Counted from the first letter of the stretch, positions 22,958 to 31,460 are shown. The stretch is 57,959 nucleotides of DNA from an uncultured Prevotellaceae bacterium (GCA_902788605.1 CADAKX010000014.1:1-57959), one strand, 5' to 3'. A program made the numbers and translations. Notes: a model not told the origin generated them from the sequence alone.

Positions 22958-23527
22958 ATGAATCAAGCAGGCCGCGGTTCATACCGCAAAAAGGAATCCA
23001 TTTTCACTGAGTTTGTCAACAGCTGCCTCGGACGCACCATCATTGGTCTGGCCATCTTGGGCATCCTGCTACTCGTTGCCATCATCACCTGTCCTTCAGA
23101 AGAGACCATGTATGAAGAGACAAGAGACAACATCCGCCAGTGTATTGAAGCCAACGACAGTCTGCAGATTGATGGTATCGACGAGACGCTGAACAACATC
23201 AGCTATATCTTCTCGAAAGCCGACACCGCCGTACACGATGCAGAGATTATGAAGTCTTTCGACAAGTACAACCGCTTGGAGTACAACAACCACACGCTGT
23301 TCTCCACCATGCGTCTCTACAACAACTTCCGCGTGGAAGGCGTGCGTTGCGCCATCGGCGTCTTCGGTCTCGTCATCCCCACAGCCAACTTTAATGATTT
23401 CCTGCTCCGCGTAGGTCCCATGAGAAAAGACTACAACACGCCCGCCATCAAAAACACCTATGGCGACGAAGAGTATTTCGGCGAGAATCCCGACCTGGGA
23501 GGCGTCTTCAGATACGACGGAGAATAG
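22958..23527 (+). CDS. Single-pass membrane protein, DUF4359-like
   Basis: 189 residues. About 23 basic residues, one membrane helix (about 26-46; TIIGLAILGILLLVAII), then ~140 residues outside the cytoplasm beginning CPSEETMYEETRDNIRQC. The TLFSTMRLYNNFRVEGVRCAIGVFGLVIP segment recalls DUF4359 proteins, but I hold that match tentatively. No catalytic motif. It sits 18 bases after folE and 16 before the DUF5686 gene. Confidence 0.7.
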   Translation: MNQAGRGSYRKKESIFTEFVNSCLGRTIIGLAILGILLLVAIITCPSEETMYEETRDNIRQCIEANDSLQIDGIDETLNNISYIFSKADTAVHDAEIMKSFDKYNRLEYNNHTLFSTMRLYNNFRVEGVRCAIGVFGLVIPTANFNDFLLRVGPMRKDYNTPAIKNTYGDEEYFGENPDLGGVFRYDGE

Positions 23528-23543
23528 ATAAAGACTCACGCTT

Positions 23544-26114
23544 ATGACTAAGCGAATCGCCCTTCTTATCATCGCGCTGGTTGCATGTATCGCCGCCAAC
23601 GCACAGCAGCCACAGATCAGTGGCGCTGTGATTGATGATGAGACGGGCGATTCTATTTCCTTTGCCAGCATCGTTTATAAGGGCCACAACGTCTCGGCTG
23701 TGGCCGACGTCTGGGGCAAATACGCCATCGACCGCCACGAGGGATGGAACATCACGGTGAGTGCCCTGGGCTACAAAACGCGCATCATCGCCATCAACAG
23801 TCGCACCCGTCGCCATCTGAACATCACGCTGAAGCCCGACACTAAGCAGTTGGAGGGCGTCACCATCAAGTCCAGCCGCAACCGCTATAGCCGCAAGGAC
23901 AACCCCGCCGTGGAACTGATGAAGCGCGTGGTGGCAGCCAAGAAGAAGACCGACCTGGGCAACAACGACTTCTATCGCTACAACAAATACGAACGACTCA
24001 CCGTTGCCGTCAACGACCTGACGCCCGACCAGTTGGAGCGACCTCCTTTCTCGACCAAACCCTGGCTGCTCGACCAGGTGGAGGTGAGTAACTATACCAA
24101 CAAGCTTGTGCTGCCCGTCAGCGTCGACGAGACCGTATCCCAGAAGTTCTACCGCCGCTCGCCCCACGACGAGAAGACCGTCATCCAGGGCCAGACATCC
24201 ACGGGCATCAACGACTATTTCCAAACGGGCGACATCATCAACACCGTGGTAAAGGATGTCTTTACCAATGTGGACCTCTACCAAGACGACATCCGCATTC
24301 TGCAGCGCCCCTTCACCTCGCCCATGTCTGAGGCAGGCATCGGCTTCTACCGCTTTTATATAGAAGACACACTGGCCATCGGCATGGACAGTTGCATCCA
24401 TCTCACCTTCTTACCCAACAACATGCAGGACATGGGCTTCCGTGGCGACCTCTATATCCTCAAGGACTCCACGCTCCACCTGCGCCGCTGCCAGCTCACC
24501 ATCCCCAAGCAGAGCAATGTCAACTTCGTGGAGAATCTGCAAGTGGCACAGGAATATGAGAAGCTGCCCGACGGCCAGTGGGTGCTCACCCAGGACGACA
24601 TGGTAACCGAGCTCAAGCTCTTCGAGTTTCTCAGCGCCAGCGCCCTCGTCACCCGCATCACCCGTTTCTCGGAGTATGCCTTCGACGAAGTGCCCAACAA
24701 GATATTCCGCGGCAAGAAGGACGAGGTCACCGAGGCCGATGCCCAGATGCGCGACAAGGCTTTTTGGGATCAGTACCGCCAAGTGGAACTGACCAAGAGC
24801 GAGGGGTCGATGAATAAGTTCATGCGAGATATCGAGAGCATGAAGGGATTCAAATACATCATCTATGGCTTCAAGACGCTGCTCGAGAACTCGATGGAGA
24901 CGGGCAATCCCAACTACGTGGATATCTGTCCCGTCAACACCTTCATCACGCGCAACTATGTCGATGGCTGGCGCACCCGTCTCAGTGCCAAGACCACGGC
25001 CAACCTCAACAGCCACCTCTTCCTTTCTGGCTATTATGCCCGCGGCTGGAGCAGTCATCGCAACTACTACAATGCCGAGATGACCTATTCGCTCAACGCC
25101 AAGAAGTACCTGCCCCACGAGTTTCCGCGCCGCACGCTCACTCTGCAGTCATCTCAGGATATCTGTTCGCCGGGCGACCGCTTCATGGAGTCCGACAAGG
25201 ATAATATCTTCGTAGCCATGAAATGGGCTGAGACCAACAAGATGATGTCCTATAACCGCCAGCAGGCCGCCTTTGAATATGAGACCGACTGGGGCCTCAA
25301 GGTCATCGCCAGCGGAAAGATAGAAGAAAACGAAGCTTTTGGTAATATGGCCTTCCAGACCATGGACAAGCCCTATGTGCCCGACTTCCACAAGACCGGC
25401 AACGGCGAGTTTATGCGCACCACTGAGGCCTCCATCTTCCTGCGTTATGCGCCCGGCGAGACCTATATCAACAACAAGCTGCGCCGCCGCGTCATCAACC
25501 TCGATGCCCCCGTGTTCAGCGTCCGCCACACCATGGGCTTCAACGGTGTGCTGGGCGGCGAATACAACTTCCACTTCACCGAGGCCCATATCTTCAAGCG
25601 TTTTTGGCTCAACAGTTGGGGCAAGTTTGACGTCGACCTCAAGGGCGGCATCCAGTGGGACCAGGTGCCCTACCCCCTGCTCATCATGCCCGCCGCCAAC
25701 TCGTCGTATATCCAGCAGCCGCGCACCTTCAGCCTCATCAACACCATGGAGTTCCTCAACGACCGCTACGCCTCGCTCATGCTGGCGTGGGATCTCAATG
25801 GCAAGATACTCAACCGCATCCCCCTGGCCAAGAAACTCTATTGGCGCGAATACCTCGGTCTGCGCATGCTCTGGGGCGAGTTGTCCGACAAGAACAACCC
25901 CTACCTGCCCGAGAATGCCGGCAATGCGCGCCTGATGTACTTCCCCGACGGTGTGAACATCATGACCTTCAACCATCCCTATGCCGAGGTGGTCGTAGGT
26001 GTTCACAACATCTTCAAGTTCTTCCGTGTGGAGTGGGTCAAGCGCCTCAGCTATAAGAATCTGCCCACTGCCCCCCACTGGGGCATTCGCTACGGCGTGT
26101 CGCTCACGTTCTAA
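23544..26114 (+). CDS. DUF5686 outer-membrane beta-barrel with carboxypeptidase-regulatory-like domain
   Basis: 856 residues. Signal peptide (cleavage near CIAANAQ), then a CarbopepD_reg_2 Ig-like domain (about 25-100; GAVIDDETGDSISFASIVYKG), then the DUF5686 body (KQLEGVTIKSSRNRYSRKDNPAVELMKRVVAAKKKTD) ending in amphipathic strands typical of a barrel (SYKNLPTAPHWGIRYGVSLTF, terminal Phe). Predicted outer-membrane protein, related in layout to TonB-dependent receptors but without a plug. Function unknown. Last gene of the 18799-26114 run; I see no hairpin terminator after it. Confidence 0.88.
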   Translation: MTKRIALLIIALVACIAANAQQPQISGAVIDDETGDSISFASIVYKGHNVSAVADVWGKYAIDRHEGWNITVSALGYKTRIIAINSRTRRHLNITLKPDTKQLEGVTIKSSRNRYSRKDNPAVELMKRVVAAKKKTDLGNNDFYRYNKYERLTVAVNDLTPDQLERPPFSTKPWLLDQVEVSNYTNKLVLPVSVDETVSQKFYRRSPHDEKTVIQGQTSTGINDYFQTGDIINTVVKDVFTNVDLYQDDIRILQRPFTSPMSEAGIGFYRFYIEDTLAIGMDSCIHLTFLPNNMQDMGFRGDLYILKDSTLHLRRCQLTIPKQSNVNFVENLQVAQEYEKLPDGQWVLTQDDMVTELKLFEFLSASALVTRITRFSEYAFDEVPNKIFRGKKDEVTEADAQMRDKAFWDQYRQVELTKSEGSMNKFMRDIESMKGFKYIIYGFKTLLENSMETGNPNYVDICPVNTFITRNYVDGWRTRLSAKTTANLNSHLFLSGYYARGWSSHRNYYNAEMTYSLNAKKYLPHEFPRRTLTLQSSQDICSPGDRFMESDKDNIFVAMKWAETNKMMSYNRQQAAFEYETDWGLKVIASGKIEENEAFGNMAFQTMDKPYVPDFHKTGNGEFMRTTEASIFLRYAPGETYINNKLRRRVINLDAPVFSVRHTMGFNGVLGGEYNFHFTEAHIFKRFWLNSWGKFDVDLKGGIQWDQVPYPLLIMPAANSSYIQQPRTFSLINTMEFLNDRYASLMLAWDLNGKILNRIPLAKKLYWREYLGLRMLWGELSDKNNPYLPENAGNARLMYFPDGVNIMTFNHPYAEVVVGVHNIFKFFRVEWVKRLSYKNLPTAPHWGIRYGVSLTF

Positions 26115-26416
26115 AACGAAAAAGATAATTCATCAAGGCTACTGTAAATTAGTCTTTCCATTTATCTTGCATCATAAGTGCCTCCTCCACCAATGGAAGT
26201 AACCGTGCTATTGAGCCATCCTGGGTCAGTATTTCCTGTATTCGTGGCATCCCAGCTGGTTGTCTCGTCAGGTGGCGTGGTGGTTTTCTTGAATGTGAGC
26301 GTGGTTCCGCTCAGTTCTGCGACAAAGTAATCTGTTGCGTGTGCCGTTACATCAGAATAGGATTTCGTTGCATTATGCAATGCTTCCCTTTTGCTGCAAA
26401 TATATTGTCCAAAGAG
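26115..26416. other. Intergenic stretch with a coding remnant
   Basis: No intact gene. On the minus strand 26162-26371 reads as protein (VTAHATDYFVAELSGTTLTF, later STVTSIGGGGTYDAR and a stop), Thr- and Gly-rich and without a credible start codon. It looks like the 3' end of a lost gene. The rest is A+T-rich and holds no clear promoter. Confidence 0.45.
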
Positions 26417-28033
26417 TCAGAGCCTTTGTTTTATAGCCTTCCAGTCGGTGATGTTGCGCTCCTTGCTGCTGAAGGCGATACCTACCTTTGTGATGGGGCG
26501 CCCATCGAGGGCGTACTTGTCTGCGTAACCCTTGCTGTCAATCTGGTCGAGGGCGGTATCTACGGTGTCGTCGTACTTCAGTTCTATGACGTAGATGCCC
26601 TTCGGCATAAGCAGGGTGATGTCGCAGCGTCCTTTAGCGCCAGGTTCCTCGGCACGGACATCAGCTCCAAAGGCCACGAGCAGCGTGTAGAGCAAGGCAT
26701 GGTAATAATGCTCGTTGCGGTTGTCCTGCTCCCACTGGTATGGCACACCAGCGTAGAACGTCTTGATAGCCTCAATAAAGGCGGGCAAATCATCGTTTCG
26801 CCAGAACATTTTATAGGCTTTCATCAATGCCGAACGATGGCGATCGTCACCAGATGCCGTGTTGGTGATGTAGCTATAGAGACTGCCGGCAAAGCCCTTT
26901 CTCACTTCTTCATTTGGGAATCCCAGCGTGTAGAGGTCTATGTCCTTGTCGTAACGCTTGATGGTGAGATAGCCACTCTGATAGAGTATTGGTAGCGGTG
27001 ACTGATAGCTGTCGAAGGCTCTGTTAAAGTCGCCCGACTCACATTCTGCACCGTCCACATCGCTAATCTCCAATGGTGGCATCTCGCGCAACATGGCGAT
27101 GAGAGCACTCGGCGTGGCACTGTCGAACCAATATTTGTCTATATTTTCCGATTTTAAAGCATTTACGATGCTAAACGGATTATACATATCGACCATACGG
27201 TTGCCAAAGTGATAACCGTCATACATACGTTTCAGTTCGGTCAGCATTTCGTCGTATGTATAGCCGAGGTTAACAGCCATGATTTCTAAGTCAGGCCGCA
27301 TCTGTGTGGTCAGTTCCTCTTCGCTGATACCACAGATGGTCTCGTAGGCAGGCTGCATGGATATGTTTTCCAGGTTGTTGAGCTTGCTGAAGATACCCAT
27401 CTGAGAAAATTTCGAGATACCAGTGATGAAGACGAACTGCAGATGACTGTCGAGACTCTTCAGCGGGCCGAACACATCCTGAAAGCGCTCGCGAAAGATA
27501 ATCTGCGTATCTGGATCACCGAGACTGTGGAGCATCATGTTGTCGTACTCGTCACAGAGCACTACCACTTTGTGGCCAGTCTGCTCATGGGCCGTTCGGA
27601 TAATATTGCCCATGCGGAGGCTGACATCTTCCTCACCAGCGGGGATGCCGTATTGCTTCTCGTAGCTTGCCAGTGTATTGTCGATGTAATTGTCAAGCCT
27701 CTCTATCGAGGTGAGATTGGTGGCGCTGAAGTCGAACCTTATCACGGGATACTTCTCCCATTTCCAGTCCGTTGTGGCAATAAACAACTGCGGCTGCTCG
27801 ATGCCCTGCTCAGTAGTAAAAGCCTCGAACAGGTCGCGACGACCTTCGAAGACGGCTGCCAGCGTCGAGACGAGCAGTGATTTGCCGAAGCGACGCGGAC
27901 GGCTGAGAAAATAAGGAACGCCCTCGGTAATCATCTTATAGATGAGCGGGGTCTTGTCTATGTACACGTATCCGTCCTTGCGAATCTTCTCGAAACTCTG
28001 GATGCCTACGGGATACTTTCTCTTTGCTACCAT
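26417..28033 (-). CDS. AAA-ATPase-like protein with PD-(D/E)XK nuclease-like domain (DUF1703 group)
   Basis: 538 residues. N-terminal AAA-ATPase_like domain: KYPVGIQSFEKIRKDGYVYIDKT (about 4-27), P-loop RPRRFGKSLLVST (about 44-56) and Walker B-like KVVVLCDEYDNMM (about 155-167). C-terminal PDDEXK_9-type domain: RCDITLL and IYVIELKYD supply the Asp and Glu-x-Lys of the nuclease motif (about 472-490), followed by DGRPITKVGIAFSSKERNI. Families of this kind are highly expanded in Bacteroidales and often called mobile or defence-associated; the actual role is unknown. It has its own promoter (28055) and is divergent from the orphan at 28371. Confidence 0.9.
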   Translation of the reverse strand: MVAKRKYPVGIQSFEKIRKDGYVYIDKTPLIYKMITEGVPYFLSRPRRFGKSLLVSTLAAVFEGRRDLFEAFTTEQGIEQPQLFIATTDWKWEKYPVIRFDFSATNLTSIERLDNYIDNTLASYEKQYGIPAGEEDVSLRMGNIIRTAHEQTGHKVVVLCDEYDNMMLHSLGDPDTQIIFRERFQDVFGPLKSLDSHLQFVFITGISKFSQMGIFSKLNNLENISMQPAYETICGISEEELTTQMRPDLEIMAVNLGYTYDEMLTELKRMYDGYHFGNRMVDMYNPFSIVNALKSENIDKYWFDSATPSALIAMLREMPPLEISDVDGAECESGDFNRAFDSYQSPLPILYQSGYLTIKRYDKDIDLYTLGFPNEEVRKGFAGSLYSYITNTASGDDRHRSALMKAYKMFWRNDDLPAFIEAIKTFYAGVPYQWEQDNRNEHYYHALLYTLLVAFGADVRAEEPGAKGRCDITLLMPKGIYVIELKYDDTVDTALDQIDSKGYADKYALDGRPITKVGIAFSSKERNITDWKAIKQRL

Positions 28034-28054
28034 ATTTTTCGTTGCTTATGCGTG

Positions 28055-28062
28055 CAAAGATA
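28055..28062 (-). promoter_or_regulatory. -7 promoter element for the AAA-ATPase gene
   Basis: Minus-strand TATCTTTG, a perfect match, 22 bases before the ATG at 28033. A TTTG lies 22 bases upstream (28085-28088), slightly far for a -33 box. Confidence 0.65.
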
Positions 28063-28138
28063 CGAATTATTTCTGATAATCGCACAAAGATTTGTCTTTT
28101 TTCTGCTTGGCAACACCATAAGCATCCGCGACTTTTCG

Positions 28139-28279
28139 TTACTCTCCAAGAAAAGCAGGATAATCAGGGAGCCATCTTGCATATTCTTCGTCTGACACAA
28201 TGAGTACTGGGCAACGTTTTTCCAGCATGATTTCTTGCAAGTTTCGAAAAATCAGTGTATCTTTGTCGTCGAAACGCAT
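28139..28279 (-). CDS. Possible 46-residue small protein
   Basis: A minus-strand frame, ATG at 28277-28279 to TAA at 28139, encodes MRFDDKDTLIFRNLQEIMLE followed by KRCPVLIVSDEEYARWLPDY and PAFLGE. Its balanced composition, with hydrophobic and charged residues spaced as in folded proteins, does not look like random translation. I do not recognise it. It lies between two divergent genes and overlaps the promoter of the plus-strand gene. It may be a remnant of a longer gene or a true small protein. Confidence 0.4.
   Translation of the reverse strand: MRFDDKDTLIFRNLQEIMLEKRCPVLIVSDEEYARWLPDYPAFLGE
28235..28265 (+). promoter_or_regulatory. -33/-7 promoter for the 28291/28371 genes
   Basis: TTG at 28235-28237, 20 bases, then TATCTTTG at 28258-28265. 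The first ATG downstream is at 28291, not 28371. Confidence 0.7.
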
Positions 28280-28290
28280 AAACAACGATT

Positions 28291-28383
28291 ATGGTAGCCA
28301 AGAAGACAAAAGAACTGGCTCTTGAAATATTTTTCAAAAAACGGCTTAGTCCGAAAAAACAATCAGACTCATGGATGACTTAA
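28291..28383 (+). CDS. 30-residue leader ORF overlapping the orphan gene
   Basis: ATG 28291 is the first start after the promoter and encodes a basic peptide (MVAKKTKELALEIFFKKRLS...DSWMT). Its stop (28381-28383) lies 10 bases inside the next gene, which begins at 28371 in another frame. This is either a leader peptide coupled to the next gene or the true N-terminus of that protein cut off by a frameshift. Confidence 0.45.
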   Translation: MVAKKTKELALEIFFKKRLSPKKQSDSWMT

Positions 28384-29270
28384 AACACGACCACGCAAAG
28401 AAACGTTTGATTATTCACACGTTAGGAGATGAAACGCAATTAGCAGATAAAACTACGTTTCTACCAAATCCCCAAAGGCCCTTTGTCGTCCGTAAAATGA
28501 CAATAGACCAAATTGCGGCAATCCCCAAGGAGAAGTATACTATCGCTGTGGGTAAAGCTGTGGACTCGCTTACCACGAGACCCACCATTCAGGTGTATAC
28601 GCCAAAGACATTGGCAGATCATCGACGTCAACGCTTCCAATTACGCAAAGGAGACAATACCATTGCTTTTATCAGACTGGATTCTCCACAAGACATATTA
28701 AATGAGAATAAAAGCACCAAGTTTTACACAACCCTTCTCATTCTTAAAGACCTGATAAAAGAAAACGGAGATGATTTCTATTCTTACATACGCGGGCTTG
28801 AAAAGGACAATGACAATGGCTGGCCACCAGATAGCAATCTCTTCTATCCACCTGTTGATGAAGATAGAATGTCAGACTGCATAATGAAGATTTTCATCGA
28901 ATTATTCAGGGACAAAGACAAATGCAAAATATACGGCAAAGAATATAAGGTGGCCGATTTTTGTGCACTGACACATAGCTATTTCACCTATATCAAGATC
29001 ATACCAGAAAGATCGCGTAAACCATTTTACGCTTACTTGGAGAAAAAAGTATTCAGGAAAGAGAATGATTTCACACGAGAATCGTTCAGCAACAAAGCAA
29101 GAGATATTGATGAAGCAACAAGAAAATTAAATTTCAACTTCAATTTTCATCCACAGCCAAGTGGAACCATCAAGGATGCATTTCATGAAATCGGCTGGTT
29201 TTTCCACAATTCCTCTTATTTTGAAGAATTAAGGGAATTTAAAAGGAATCTTATAAATTCCAAGATATAG
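28371..29270 (+). CDS. Orphan protein of unknown function, A+T-rich
   Basis: 299 residues, no signal peptide or membrane helix, no motif that I recognise. Rich in Lys, Asp, Phe and Tyr; the C-terminal third (NFNFNFHPQPSGTIKDAFHEIGWFFHNSSYFEELREFKRN) looks helical. Base composition is clearly more A+T-rich than the housekeeping genes on either side, suggesting acquisition by transfer. The start at 28371 is the first ATG of this frame, but it lies 106 bases after the promoter and inside the small leader frame. It ends with a strong terminator at 29304. Next to an AAA-ATPase/nuclease-like protein it could belong to a defence or mobile locus; that is a guess. Confidence 0.7.
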   Translation: MDDLKHDHAKKRLIIHTLGDETQLADKTTFLPNPQRPFVVRKMTIDQIAAIPKEKYTIAVGKAVDSLTTRPTIQVYTPKTLADHRRQRFQLRKGDNTIAFIRLDSPQDILNENKSTKFYTTLLILKDLIKENGDDFYSYIRGLEKDNDNGWPPDSNLFYPPVDEDRMSDCIMKIFIELFRDKDKCKIYGKEYKVADFCALTHSYFTYIKIIPERSRKPFYAYLEKKVFRKENDFTRESFSNKARDIDEATRKLNFNFNFHPQPSGTIKDAFHEIGWFFHNSSYFEELREFKRNLINSKI

Positions 29271-29303
29271 TCCTATAGTAAGGCTTTTCCGCTAAGTACG
29301 AAA

Positions 29304-29338
29304 CATAGAGGTCTCAACAAGAGATCTCTATGTTTTTT
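29304..29338 (+). terminator. Rho-independent terminator after the orphan gene
   Basis: CATAGAGGTCTC (29304-29315) pairs with GAGATCTCTATG (29321-29332) with one mismatch, followed by six T. Confidence 0.85.
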
Positions 29339-29392
29339 CCAATTGAGGTATGCCTTTTTTTCCACTTGCAGGTAAACCTAAAAAAATCGCCG

Positions 29393-29400
29393 TACTTTTG
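29393..29400 (+). promoter_or_regulatory. -7 promoter element for the DUF6266-like gene
   Basis: TACTTTTG matches TAnnTTTG. A TTG lies 24 bases upstream, rather far. The start codon is ~198 bases away, giving a long leader that contains the 11-bp repeats. Confidence 0.5.
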
Positions 29401-29437
29401 TCCCCGAGAACCACGAATTGGACGATGACAGGTCTGA

Positions 29438-29547
29438 CTCAATGATTGCCCTGACGCTGCTCAATGCTAGCTCAGAGTTTGCTCAGGGACATCTCAGGGA
29501 CATCTCAGGGAGATCTCATAGACATCTCAGGGAGAACTCTAGCCGAC
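29438..29547 (+). repeat. Ten-unit 11-bp phased repeat in the leader
   Basis: Units of 11 bp start at 29438 and recur through 29547. The central five (29482-29536) are near-identical copies of CTCAGGGACAT; those before and after are degenerate but mostly keep CTC in register (CTCAATGATTG, CTCAATGCTAG, CTCAGAGTTTG, CTCTAGCCGAC). There are no spacers, so it is not a CRISPR array. Confidence 0.75.
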
Positions 29548-29597
29548 CTCTGTTCCCAAGGGTTTGATTCGAGTATTAACTCTTAATCTGTATTATT

Positions 29598-30887
29598 ATG
29601 TCACAGATGAAGCAAGACATGTACGGTGCTTCTGGCAAATGCGGAAACAAGACGTACTATCAGCGGGATGGTAAGACGATTGCAAGACCTATCGTCACCC
29701 CGAAGAATCCCAAAACGGATGCCCAGACACTGCAGCGCATCCTAGTGAAGATCGTTGGCCTGGTTTACACCCTGCTAAAAATGATCTGTAACCATTCGTT
29801 CGAAGGTTTTAGCAACGGAGCGAAGTGTGCCGAGCGCTTCCGTTCGCTGAACCTGCGCTATCTCCGTGAACGCGCAACGACTCTCCAGCAGACTGGACAG
29901 AGTTTGAGCCAGTTCTATCAGTTCGTTCCCCTGCAGAGCAACAAGTGTACGCCCTTTGCGGCCATCATCTCGCAGGGCCACCTACCCGAGGTGTCGGTGA
30001 CCATCAATGCCGAAGGGGGCCATGTGGCCTGTGTCAACTCGCCCGGTCGCACCTACGCGGACTTCGTCAACGCCTGGGGAATTGAACGTGGTGACCAGCT
30101 GAGCTTTGTGACCGTCCAAAAGCGTGAGGGAAAATACGAGGCGAACCTCGCACGTATCATCCTCAACCCACGCAATGCTGATGGCAGCGGTGCGCCGATG
30201 TCGACCGAGATTGTGGACAGCCAGGGTGCCTTCCCTTGCTCGAACTGGAAAAACCAGCTCAACTTCTCGACGTTTGAGTTCGACACCGACCACTTCAACT
30301 TCGTGCTGGGTCGCGGCGGCATCGTGGTGGCTGCCGGCATCATTGTCAGCCGCAAAGACAAGAGCGGTGACTGGTTCCGCAGCAACTGTCAGCTGGTGCT
30401 CAATGAGGCTGGTCTTGGCAACGACTTGTGCAGCCTGGCCGAGGCTGTAGAGAAGAGCTACATGACTTCAGAAATTGACATGGAGTCTGAGTACTATCTC
30501 AACAATGCCGGTACAGGTGGTACGGGCGTCACAGGCGACGTCACTCCCTCTGGAGGTGGCGGTGGCGTGGAACCAGGCCAGCCCAGCTATAGCACCACAG
30601 CCTCTATCAATGGTACCAACCAGAACATTGCTGGTGGAAGCGTGTCAGCTACAGCCCCAGTAACAACGGTTACTGTCAGCGGTACGAACCTGGCCGATGT
30701 GACATTCACTGCCAAAATTGATGGTACGGGCGATGCTATCAATCCTACCAGCCACAATGCCAACGGTGCCTCGTTCACAGGTCTGAATATTGAGGCGGGG
30801 CATACGCTCACAATCTATCATGGCGGCACGGTATGGTTCACCATCACGGCTCAGGCTCCTGGTGGTGGCGGCAACGAGAACGACTAA
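29598..30887 (+). CDS. DUF6266-like protein with C-terminal Ig-like domain
   Basis: 429 residues, no signal peptide. The N-terminus (MSQMKQDMYGASGKCGNKTY, then YQRDGKTIARPIVTPKNPKT) has the pattern of DUF6266 proteins of Bacteroidetes; the helix around 50-70 (LVKIVGLVYTLLKMICNHSF) and the FSNGAKC segment also fit. Residues ~110-300 form a beta-rich region, then a Gly-rich linker (GTGGTGVTGDVTPSGGGGG, about 305-325) and an Ig-like domain (ASINGTNQNIAGGSVSATAPVTT) ending in GGGGNEND. Possibly a structural or surface-display protein, perhaps of mobile-element origin; function unknown. It is a one-gene unit between its own promoter and a strong terminator. Confidence 0.7.
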   Translation: MSQMKQDMYGASGKCGNKTYYQRDGKTIARPIVTPKNPKTDAQTLQRILVKIVGLVYTLLKMICNHSFEGFSNGAKCAERFRSLNLRYLRERATTLQQTGQSLSQFYQFVPLQSNKCTPFAAIISQGHLPEVSVTINAEGGHVACVNSPGRTYADFVNAWGIERGDQLSFVTVQKREGKYEANLARIILNPRNADGSGAPMSTEIVDSQGAFPCSNWKNQLNFSTFEFDTDHFNFVLGRGGIVVAAGIIVSRKDKSGDWFRSNCQLVLNEAGLGNDLCSLAEAVEKSYMTSEIDMESEYYLNNAGTGGTGVTGDVTPSGGGGGVEPGQPSYSTTASINGTNQNIAGGSVSATAPVTTVTVSGTNLADVTFTAKIDGTGDAINPTSHNANGASFTGLNIEAGHTLTIYHGGTVWFTITAQAPGGGGNEND

Positions 30888-31137
30888 ACTAAAAAAAGAG
30901 ACCGAGAGTCATTTGATTCTCGGTCTCTTTTTTCATTTGTTAATTTGTTACTCTTTTCCATCATGGCGGATACGGCCAGAAAGAGGAACTTTTTCATGGT
31001 ATTTTTGTATATGACTTCTGCGGTTTATGTTATGAGAGCATTGATCCGCGCTTGACGCCCAACTGGACGGCGCGGTCGATGAGTTGCTGGTTGTGGCGCA
31101 CCTCACGTACGATGACGTCGTTCTTCTCTTTTAAGTT
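30884..31137 (-). pseudogene. Two decayed gene pieces on the minus strand
   Basis: 31030-31134 reads as the end of a protein (NLKEKNDVIVREVRHNQQLI, then DRAVQLGVKRGSMLS and a stop) with no start codon. 32 bases later, an ATG at 30997 begins MKKFLFLAVSAMMEKSN, a typical signal-peptide start, which runs into the plus-strand terminator and stops at 30884. Both look like remnants of an older pair of adjacent genes cut on each side. Confidence 0.5.
30897..30933 (+). terminator. Rho-independent terminator after the DUF6266-like gene
   Basis: AGAGACCGAGA (30897-30907) pairs perfectly with TCTCGGTCTCT (30918-30928), then T tract to 30933. Its loop-proximal part matches the tRNA-Pro terminator at 33989. 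Confidence 0.9.
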
Positions 31138-31175
31138 CTAAAACTTTATTATCGGATGTTTTCTTTAAATAAAAT

Positions 31176-31226
31176 GGTCCCAGACCAATCTTTTTCCTTT
31201 ATGGAGATTATCATCGGTCTGGAACC
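31176..31226 (-). terminator. End hairpin of candidate RNA copy A
   Basis: GGTTCCAGACC (minus strand of 31216-31226) pairs with GGTCTGGGACC (31176-31186), one G-U, and an inner AATCT/AGATT helix; a T-rich tail follows. Copy B keeps the structure with a T-A to C-G change in the third pair, which is covariation. Confidence 0.6.
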
Positions 31227-31286
31227 AAAGCCGCAGTCTCTTTTTCTTTTAAACCAAACTATTATGCACTGCGATCGGAGTTTTTC

Positions 31287-31400
31287 AAAAGGTATCTAGC
31301 ATTATTAGTTAATCATCAAGAAAGTAGTGCTACAGATAAAAGGTATCTAGCATTATTAATTGATCATTAGGAAAGTAGTGCTACAGATAAAAGGTAATTT
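31287..31400 (-). repeat. 51-bp tandem repeat inside copy A
   Basis: Units begin at 31287, 31338 and 31389 (AAAAGGTATCTAGCATTATT on the plus strand), the first two ~90 percent identical over 51 bp and the third partial. Copy B has only one diverged unit, so copy A expanded internally. Confidence 0.8.
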
Positions 31401-31424
31401 AGATATGTCGATTGTTTTCTGCTG

Positions 31425-31455
31425 CAAAGATATAGCAAAAAGTTCACTCCCGCAA
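31425..31455 (-). promoter_or_regulatory. -33/-7 promoter of candidate RNA copy A
   Basis: Minus strand: TTG (31453-31455), 20 bases, TATCTTTG (31425-31432). Confidence 0.75.
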
Positions 31456-31460
31456 GGCCT

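Larger units (their letters stand above)
31160..31418 (-). ncRNA. Candidate small RNA, copy A
   Basis: Starts about 7 bases after a perfect promoter (31425-31455) and ends with a hairpin, arms 31176-31186 and 31216-31226, followed by ATTTTATTT. On the minus strand the 11-bp arms pair fully with one G-U wobble. It shares with copy B the ACTCCGATCGCAGTGCATAA segment, whose CGCAGT can pair with ACTGCG about 25 bases on. It has no credible open frame. It contains 2.3 tandem copies of a 51-bp unit. Expected length ~260 nt. Function unknown. Confidence 0.6.

Noticed and set aside
23508-24401. A long minus-strand frame opposite the DUF5686 gene
   Set aside because: Antisense to a gene with strong codon bias; low-complexity Val/Gly/Asp translation without domains.
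29438-29547. CRISPR array
   Set aside because: Repeats are 11 bp with no spacers and no cas gene in the window.
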